Shown: positions 56,939 to 64,000 of the stretch, one piece after another | Layout: every line of letters begins with the position of its first letter | How positions within the stretch are numbered: position 1 is the stretch's first letter | Assembly: GCA_024638385.1 (NCBI GenBank) | Contig: JAHEKJ010000001.1 | Span: 61,595 to 125,594 of the forward strand | Direction of reading: 5' to 3' | Source: Gammaproteobacteria bacterium | Lineage (GTDB): Bacteria; Pseudomonadota; Gammaproteobacteria; GCA-001735895 | DNA: 64,000 nt | The notes under the pieces: generated by a model | Databases searched by the model: none | The model's input: only the letters and a program-made list of their open reading frames with translations | Told to the model about the DNA's origin: nothing | Position numbers and translations under genes: made by a program

Positions 56939-57894
56939 CGAAGCCACTGGCCAAGCCCGCCGCCGACGCGGCCGCCCGCTGCGGCAGGGTCGCGGTGTTG
57001 ATGGGCGGCGATTCGGCCGAGCGCGACGTGTCGCTCGCGAGCGGCAAGGCCGTGCACGCTGCGCTCCTCGCCGCCGGGGTCGACGCGATCGCCGTCGACT
57101 GGCAGGGCCACTCGCTCGAGCAGTTGCTCGAACTCGACGTCGAACGCGTGTTCAACGTGCTGCACGGGCGCGGCGGCGAGGACGGTACGCTGCGCGCGCT
57201 GCTCGATTTCCTCGGCATCCCCAGCACCGGCAGCGGCGTCGGCGCGATGGCGCTGACGATGGACAAGGTGTTGACCAAGAAAGTCATTCGCGCGAGCGGC
57301 GTGCCGACGCCGGATTTCATCGAGCTCGACAGCGAGACCGATTGCGACCGCCTGCTCGCCGAATTCGGTCTGCCGGTGTTCGTCAAGCCGGTACTCGAGG
57401 GCTCGAGCATCGGCATGACGCCGGTGCACGCCGAGTCGGAGCTGTTGCCGGCGTGGCGCAAGGCGCGCGAGTACGGTCTGGTCTTCGCCGAGCGCTTCGT
57501 CGACGGCGGCGAATATACCGCCGGCTTTATCGGCGACGCCGTGCTGCCGCTGATCCGGCTCGAAACCCCACGCGAGTTCTACGACTACGAGGCCAAGTAC
57601 CTCGCCGACGATACGATCTACACCTGCCCCAGCGGGCTCGACGACGGCAAGGTCGCCGAAATCGAGGAACTCGTGCGGCGCACGATACGGGCGACGCGCG
57701 CGAGCGGCTGGGGCCGGGTCGACCTGATGCTGGATCGCGACGATCGGCCGCTGATCATCGAGGTCAACACCGTGCCGGGGATGACCGACCACAGCCTGAT
57801 ACCGATGGCCGGTCGTGCCGCCGGACTCGAAATGCCGGAGCTGACGCTGAAGATTCTCGAAGCCACGCTCAGAAGAGGGGATAGCGATGTTTAG
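56935..57894 (+). CDS. ddl: D-alanine-D-alanine ligase
   Basis: ATP-grasp enzyme making the D-Ala-D-Ala used by MurF. Start at the ATGA overlap with murB, 319 residues. It has GGDSAERDVSL near the N terminus, HGRGGEDGTLRALL, the ATP-grasp loop KPVLEGSSIGMT and EVNTVPGMTDHSL. It is the DdlB-type copy found in dcw clusters. Confidence 0.96.
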   Translation: MTKPLAKPAADAAARCGRVAVLMGGDSAERDVSLASGKAVHAALLAAGVDAIAVDWQGHSLEQLLELDVERVFNVLHGRGGEDGTLRALLDFLGIPSTGSGVGAMALTMDKVLTKKVIRASGVPTPDFIELDSETDCDRLLAEFGLPVFVKPVLEGSSIGMTPVHAESELLPAWRKAREYGLVFAERFVDGGEYTAGFIGDAVLPLIRLETPREFYDYEAKYLADDTIYTCPSGLDDGKVAEIEELVRRTIRATRASGWGRVDLMLDRDDRPLIIEVNTVPGMTDHSLIPMAGRAAGLEMPELTLKILEATLRRGDSDV

Positions 57895-58684
57895 ATGGAA
57901 AGGCCGCAAGGCGCAGGCGCAGCGCAAGCTGACGGCCGCGACGTCGACGCCGCTGCGCTGGCGCAAATCGTACAACTGGATCTTCCTGCTGCTGCCGCTG
58001 GCGCTGGCGACCGCCTGGGTCTGGCGCCTCGACACGATCATGCCGATCCGCACGATCCAGCTCGCCGGCAGCTTCGAACACCTGGATCAGGGCGAGGTCG
58101 AGGCATTGCTGCGGCCTTACATCGGCCAGGGTTTCTTCTCGTTCGACATCCGGTCGCTGCAGCAGACGCTGCACGCGAGGTCGTGGGCCGATTCGGTCTC
58201 GGTGCGGCGCGTCTGGCCGGACAAGCTCAAGGTCGTCATCGTCGAGAAAAAACCGCTGGCGCGATGGGACGACAAGCACCTGCTCTCCGACCGCGCCCTG
58301 GTCTTCGCCGCCGACACCGCGGCCTTCGGCCACCTGCCGCTGCTGCACGCGGTCAATCACCCGCCGGGCTGGGTGCTGGAACGCTATCGCGAGTTCGAGG
58401 CCCGCTTCACCGCGGTCGACGAAACCGTCGTCGCGTTACGGGTCGACAGCCGCGGCGCCTTCGATATCGAACTGATCAACGGTCTCGAAATTCGCCTCGG
58501 GCGCAGCGACGTCGAGCGCAAGATCGCGCGCCTGGTCAGCATCTACGGCGATCAGATTTTGCCGCGGCGCGAGCAGATCCGGAGCCTCGACCTGCGTTAC
58601 AGCAACGGTTTTGCGGTGGCCTGGAGAGCCGACGCGCTACGCCGTAGCGACGAGGCGTCCCTGTGGAGCAACAGCAATGTCTAA
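57887..58684 (+). CDS. ftsQ: Cell division protein FtsQ
   Basis: Bitopic divisome scaffold binding FtsB/FtsL. The 265-residue protein has a basic cytoplasmic tail, one membrane helix (about 30-48), a POTRA domain starting at IRTIQLAGSFEHLD, and a beta domain ending near LRYSNGFAVAW. It overlaps ddl and ftsA by 8 bases each. Confidence 0.95.
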   Translation: MFRWKGRKAQAQRKLTAATSTPLRWRKSYNWIFLLLPLALATAWVWRLDTIMPIRTIQLAGSFEHLDQGEVEALLRPYIGQGFFSFDIRSLQQTLHARSWADSVSVRRVWPDKLKVVIVEKKPLARWDDKHLLSDRALVFAADTAAFGHLPLLHAVNHPPGWVLERYREFEARFTAVDETVVALRVDSRGAFDIELINGLEIRLGRSDVERKIARLVSIYGDQILPRREQIRSLDLRYSNGFAVAWRADALRRSDEASLWSNSNV

Positions 58685-59912
58685 AAAGCCGAGTCCCAAC
58701 CTGATCGTCGGCCTCGACATCGGCACGTCGAAGGTCGTCGCCATCGTCGGCGAAGTCACGATCGAGGGCGACATCGAGATCATCGGCATCGGCACGCAAC
58801 CGTCACGCGGCCTGAAAAAGGGCGTGGTCGTCAACATCGAGTCGACCGTGCAGTCGATCCAGCGTGCGGTCGAGGAAGCCGAGCTGATGGCCGGCTGCCA
58901 GATCCGCTCGGTCTACGCCGGCATCGCCGGCAGCCACATCCGCAGCATCAATTCTCACGGCATCGTCGCGATCAAGGAAAAGGAGGTCACCGCGGCCGAC
59001 GTCGCGCGCGTCATCGACGCCGCCAAGGCGGTCGCGATTCCGGCCGACCAGCGCATCCTGCACGTGTTGCCGCAGGAATTCATCATCGACAATTCCGAGG
59101 GCATCCGCGACCCGATCAGCATGTCGGGGGTGCGCCTCGAGGCCAAGGTCCATCTCGTCACCGGTGCGGTCAGCGCGGCGCAGAACATCATCAAGTGCGT
59201 GCGCCGCTGCGGCCTCGAGGTCGACGACATCATTCTCGAGCAGCTCGCCTCGGCGAGCTCGGTGCTGACCGAGGACGAGAAGGAACTCGGCGTCTGCCTG
59301 GTCGACATCGGCGGCGGCACGACCGACATCGCGGTGTTTTCCGACGGCGCGATCCGCCACACCGCGGTGATTCCGATCGCCGGCGACCAGGTGACCAACG
59401 ATATCGCCGTGGCCTTGCGCACGCCGACGCAGTACGCCAACGACCTCAAGGTCAAGTACGCCTGCGCGCTGCGCCAGCTCGCCGGCGACGACGAAACCAT
59501 CGAGGTGCCGAGCGTCGGTGACCGCGAGCCGCGCCGGCTCGCGCGGCAAACCCTGGCCGAGGTCGTCGAGCCGCGCTACGAGGAATTACTGAGCCTGGTG
59601 CAGGCCGAGGTGCGGCGCAGCGGGTTCGAGGAGATTTGCGCCGCCGGGGTCGTGTTGACCGGCGGCAGCGCAAAGATGGAAGGTGCGATCGAGCTGGCGG
59701 AAGAAATTTTCCACATGCCGGTGCGCCTCGGTTATCCGCAGTATGTTTCGGGACTGGTCGATGTCGTCCGCAACCCGATCCATGCGACCGGAGTCGGCTT
59801 GCTGCTGTTTGGCAATCGGCAGCAATCCGGCATGTCCGGGTTCAACCTGGACGACCGCAATGAAACCGGCATTCTGAAACGGATGAAGAGCTGGTTTCAG
59901 GGCAACTTTTGA
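58677..59912 (+). CDS. ftsA: Cell division protein FtsA
   Basis: Actin-like ATPase tethering FtsZ to the membrane and recruiting later division proteins. The start is the ATG at 58677 (411 residues). It has phosphate-1 GLDIGTSKV, phosphate-2 VDIGGGTTDIAV and adenosine motif LTGGSAKMEG. The C-terminal amphipathic helix (ILKRMKSWFQGNF) is the membrane anchor. Confidence 0.97.
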   Translation: MSKKPSPNLIVGLDIGTSKVVAIVGEVTIEGDIEIIGIGTQPSRGLKKGVVVNIESTVQSIQRAVEEAELMAGCQIRSVYAGIAGSHIRSINSHGIVAIKEKEVTAADVARVIDAAKAVAIPADQRILHVLPQEFIIDNSEGIRDPISMSGVRLEAKVHLVTGAVSAAQNIIKCVRRCGLEVDDIILEQLASASSVLTEDEKELGVCLVDIGGGTTDIAVFSDGAIRHTAVIPIAGDQVTNDIAVALRTPTQYANDLKVKYACALRQLAGDDETIEVPSVGDREPRRLARQTLAEVVEPRYEELLSLVQAEVRRSGFEEICAAGVVLTGGSAKMEGAIELAEEIFHMPVRLGYPQYVSGLVDVVRNPIHATGVGLLLFGNRQQSGMSGFNLDDRNETGILKRMKSWFQGNF

Positions 59913-59933
59913 TAACGCAAGAGGAGACATGAG

Positions 59934-61082
59934 ATGTTCGAATTGATGGATTCACATGCCAAAGACCCGGTGATCAAGGTCATCGGCGTCGGCGGCGGCG
60001 GCGGCAACGCCGTGCAGCACATGGTCTCGGCCGGGATCGAAGGGGTCGAGTACATGTGCGTCAACACCGACGTGCAGGCGCTCAAGAAGATGGACGTGCG
60101 TACGACCATGCAGATCGGCGCCAGCATCACCAAGGGGCTCGGCGCCGGCGCCGACCCGGGCATCGGCCGCCAGGCCGCGCTCGAAGATCGCGAGCGCATC
60201 CAGGAAGCGATCGAGGGCGCCAACATGTTGTTCATCACCGCCGGCATGGGCGGCGGCACCGGCACCGGCGCGGCGCCGGTGATCGCGCAGATCGCGCGCG
60301 AGATGAATATCCTGACGGTCGCGGTCGTGACCAAGCCGTTCGGTTTCGAGCGCACCAAGCGCATGACCCAGGCCGAGACCGGTATCAAGGAGATGGCCAG
60401 CGTGGTCGATTCGCTGATTACGATCCCGAACGACAAGCTGATGCCGGTGCTCGGCAAACAGACTTCGCTGCTCGAGGTGTTCGAGAAAGCCAACGACGTG
60501 CTGCGCGGCGCGGTGCAGGGCATCGCCGAGCTTATCACCTGCCCGGGCCTGATCAACGTCGACTTCGCCGACGTGCGCACGGTCATGTCGGAGATGGGCA
60601 TGGCGATGATGGGCACCGGCTCGTCCAGCGGCGAGAATCGCGCCAAGGAGGCCGCCATGGCGGCGGTCTCGTCGCCGCTGCTCGAGGACATCAACATCTC
60701 GGGTGCGCAGGGCATTCTCGTCAACGTCACCGCCGGTCTCGACCTGGCGATCGGCGAACTCGACGACGTCGGCACCGCGATCACCGAGCTGGCGTCGCCC
60801 GACGCCAACGTCGTCGTCGGCACGGTCATCGACTCGAACATGACCGACGGCGAGCTGCGCGTGACCATGGTCGCGACCGGGCTCGGCAAGGACAAGATCC
60901 TGTCCGACGCGCCGCTGGCCGCGGTGCAGCCGGAGAAGAACGGCGAGGTGGATTACAAGAAACTGGAACGGCCGACCGCGATCCGCAAGAAGGTGGCCGG
61001 CGACAGCGTCGAGGTCGGCCAGGACAAGGACAGCATGGAATACCTCGAGATCCCGGCCTTTCTGCGCCGCCAGGCAGACTGA
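59934..61082 (+). CDS. ftsZ: Cell division GTPase FtsZ
   Basis: Tubulin homologue that forms the Z ring. The 382-residue protein has the tubulin signature GGGTGTG at about 106-112, T7-loop region with NVDFADVRTVM, and a very short linker to the conserved C-terminal peptide EYLEIPAFLRRQ that binds FtsA and ZipA. It starts 21 bases after ftsA with AGGAG upstream and is the last gene of the cluster. Confidence 0.98.
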   Translation: MFELMDSHAKDPVIKVIGVGGGGGNAVQHMVSAGIEGVEYMCVNTDVQALKKMDVRTTMQIGASITKGLGAGADPGIGRQAALEDRERIQEAIEGANMLFITAGMGGGTGTGAAPVIAQIAREMNILTVAVVTKPFGFERTKRMTQAETGIKEMASVVDSLITIPNDKLMPVLGKQTSLLEVFEKANDVLRGAVQGIAELITCPGLINVDFADVRTVMSEMGMAMMGTGSSSGENRAKEAAMAAVSSPLLEDINISGAQGILVNVTAGLDLAIGELDDVGTAITELASPDANVVVGTVIDSNMTDGELRVTMVATGLGKDKILSDAPLAAVQPEKNGEVDYKKLERPTAIRKKVAGDSVEVGQDKDSMEYLEIPAFLRRQAD

Positions 61083-61104
61083 TCGAAAAGTCCTCTTGCT
61101 AGCG

Positions 61105-61132
61105 AACCCGTTTCATGGAGGAAACGGGTTTT
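61105..61132 (+). terminator. Intrinsic terminator of the dcw cluster
   Basis: AACCCGTTTC-ATGGAG-GAAACGGGTT followed directly by TT, in total a TTTT run. The 10-bp perfect stem lies 23 bases past the ftsZ stop. lpxC, which commonly follows ftsZ in gammaproteobacteria, is not here. Confidence 0.88.
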
Positions 61133-61314
61133 GCCCTCGTCCCCGAATCGGAACTGCCGTTGCGCACCTGACTCGTCCCCGGCCCGGCCCGATTCGTCGC
61201 CGAAGGCACCGACCGACGGTGTTTTCGACATCTCGCCGACCCCGATCCCGACCCCTGCACCAAGGCGCTACACCTCGAACGCCGCGACCGGCTTTTCTGG
61301 CGCGAGATCTCCTG

Positions 61315-61656
61315 CTATCGCGGGCAGCGGTAGCGGCGGGTTCCCCAGAGGGCGGCAATCGCCGCTAGAAACATGAGAAACGCCGGCGGTAGCGGCACCT
61401 GACTTAAGTGTGAGCGTACGGCCGAACCGGTCGAAGCCGGTGTTGCCGAAGGCGCAGGCGACACGGACATTGGGAAGTTCCAGGTTACCGCCGAGCGCGA
61501 AATAACGGGCGCCGGCGCCCTGACCGATCGCGTTGTTGATATCGTCGATAGCGGCCTCGTTGAGAACGAATTCCACGGTCGTGCCGTTCGACGATTCGTT
61601 CATCTGCACGCTCCGGTCCGTCTCGCCGCAGACGCCTGCGTGCCGACCCGCAGCGG
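61315..61656 (-). pseudogene. Remnant of a VPLPA/PEP-CTERM-type exported protein (frameshifted, N terminus missing)
   Basis: On the minus strand, codons ending at 61315-61317 encode VPLPPAFLMFLAAIAALWG followed by TRRYRCPR and a stop. This is the pattern of a VPLPA/PEP-CTERM sorting tail: Pro-rich start, hydrophobic helix, basic end. The plausible upstream protein part (VEFVLNEAAIDDINNAIG, ARYFALGGNLELPNV, FDRFGRTLTLKSG) is in a frame shifted by one base relative to that tail. No signal peptide or credible start exists before the doxX stop at 61657. I read it as a decayed 3' fragment. A sequencing slip at about 61400 would restore the frame but not the missing start. Confidence 0.45.
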
Positions 61657-62133
61657 TTAGTAGGCCGCCGCCGGTTCGTGACCGAACTTCGACTTGAGCC
61701 AGTGATCGAGCGAGACCTGGCCGCCGCCGTAAACGATGTTGACCAGCAGCATCGAGCCCCAAAGGTAATGCCAGACGAGGCCGGCGCCCTTGGCGAGCGT
61801 CGCGTAGTAGGAAATCACGGCCATGAAGTTGACGAAGAACAGCAGGATCGCGAAGAGTCGGGTACCGAATCCGGCGATCAGGAAAATCGGGAACACCAGC
61901 TCGCCGAAGGTCGCGAGGTAGGCCGCGAGCTCATAGTTCAACAGCGGCACCTGGTATTCGTATTCGAACAGCGTCAGCGTCAGTTCCCAGTCGCCGATCT
62001 TGTGCATGCCGGACTTGAGAAAGACCCAGGCAACGTAGACGCGAAACGTCAGCAACAGCGCCCAGCTGAACCACGAAAAGAAATGGTCGGCTTTTTCCGC
62101 CGGCACCTGCAGCTTCTCGATAATCCCCATCAC
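61657..62133 (-). CDS. DoxX-family membrane protein
   Basis: A 158-residue integral membrane protein with four predicted helices in the DoxX arrangement (RVYVAWVFLKSGMHKIGDW in the first helix region, FGELVFPIFLIAGFGTRL in the third). DoxX-like proteins are linked to quinone or thiosulfate redox and to oxidative stress complexes, but the role of this one cannot be read. It lies 83 bases after valS on the same strand. Confidence 0.85.
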   Translation of the reverse strand: MMGIIEKLQVPAEKADHFFSWFSWALLLTFRVYVAWVFLKSGMHKIGDWELTLTLFEYEYQVPLLNYELAAYLATFGELVFPIFLIAGFGTRLFAILLFFVNFMAVISYYATLAKGAGLVWHYLWGSMLLVNIVYGGGQVSLDHWLKSKFGHEPAAAY

Positions 62134-62180
62134 GAGTCCCCCGGTTGTTGTTCAGGTGTGTTCGGGGTTTGAACCCGCGG

Positions 62181-62202
62181 CGGGGGAAAAGTTCATTCCC
62201 CG
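62181..62202 (-). terminator. Weak hairpin after valS
   Basis: Minus-strand CGGGGAA...TTCCCCCG (one bulged base) within 20-35 bases of the valS stop, with TTTT in its loop and none after it. It may be a weak terminator or just a GC-rich inverted repeat. Confidence 0.35.
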
Positions 62203-62216
62203 CAGCCGGGGTGGAC

Positions 62217-64000
<1,784 letters not shown>

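Noticed and set aside
61171-61332. Open plus-strand stretch after ftsZ reading ...RLFWREISCYRGQR
   Set aside because: No start codon, begins right after a stop, and overlaps the antisense tail of the VPLPA-type remnant; probably a chance frame in GC-rich DNA.

Overview
The window is a GC-rich chromosomal segment of a gammaproteobacterium. This rests on gene order: it carries, in almost the order known from Pseudomonas and relatives, the LPS-export/rpoN/PTS-Ntr block, murA-hisGD, degS(algW)-nif3, petABC-sspAB, lpoA-yraN//rsmI, rnpB and a complete division and cell-wall (dcw) cluster from mraZ to ftsZ. A short HisG, a two-ATP-cone NrdA, meso-DAP-type MurE, FabA and a bc1 complex fit that assignment. 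I cannot name a genus. Order comparisons are from memory of Pseudomonas and E. coli maps.

Layout. 1-6.1 kb: start of an exported protein running off the left edge, then nrdB and nrdA (minus) behind a promoter overlapped by two NrdR-box-like palindromes with a DnaA box upstream, then a divergent HDOD gene. 6.1-9.1 kb: mgtE, npr, rapZ, ptsN (minus). 9.2-15.9 kb: hpf, rpoN, lptB, lptA, lptC, kdsC, kdsD, yrbG, fabA (minus). 16.1-21.5 kb: a TolC-family gene overlapping mlaC, then murA, hisG, hisD (plus). 21.6-25.4 kb: an accessory three-gene operon, DUF5666 lipoprotein / DUF6502-like / DUF5666 lipoprotein, with a long palindrome centred on its -10 box. 25.4-31.2 kb: degS-like protease (minus), nif3-like, petABC, sspAB. 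31.2-34.8 kb: a nested inverted-repeat element, yraN, lpoA (minus), rsmI (plus). 35.1-43.0 kb: prkA-yeaH-spoVR (plus), then an aldehyde ferredoxin oxidoreductase with a MoaD/ThiS-like protein and an exported rhodanese (minus), and a small monooxygenase-fold gene. 43.0-61.1 kb: rnpB and the dcw cluster (mraZ, rsmH, ftsL, ftsI, murE, murF, mraY, murD, ftsW, murG, murC, murB, ddl, ftsQ, ftsA, ftsZ), ended by an intrinsic terminator. 61.3-64 kb: remnant of a VPLPA/PEP-CTERM-type protein, doxX, and the 3' part of valS.

Most of the window is core envelope biology: DNA precursor synthesis, LPS transport, peptidoglycan precursors, divisome and respiratory chain. The interesting departures are where familiar neighbourhoods are broken. 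mlaFED/mlaB/ibaG are missing beside mlaC and replaced by a TolC-like gene and fabA. hisC is replaced by the DUF5666/DUF6502 operon. diaA-dolP is replaced by an inverted-repeat element. A block of about 8 kb carrying prkA-yeaH-spoVR and the tungsten/molybdenum oxidoreductase separates rsmI from rnpB. The DUF5666/DUF6502 operon with its operator-like palindromes is the best candidate for an undescribed system.
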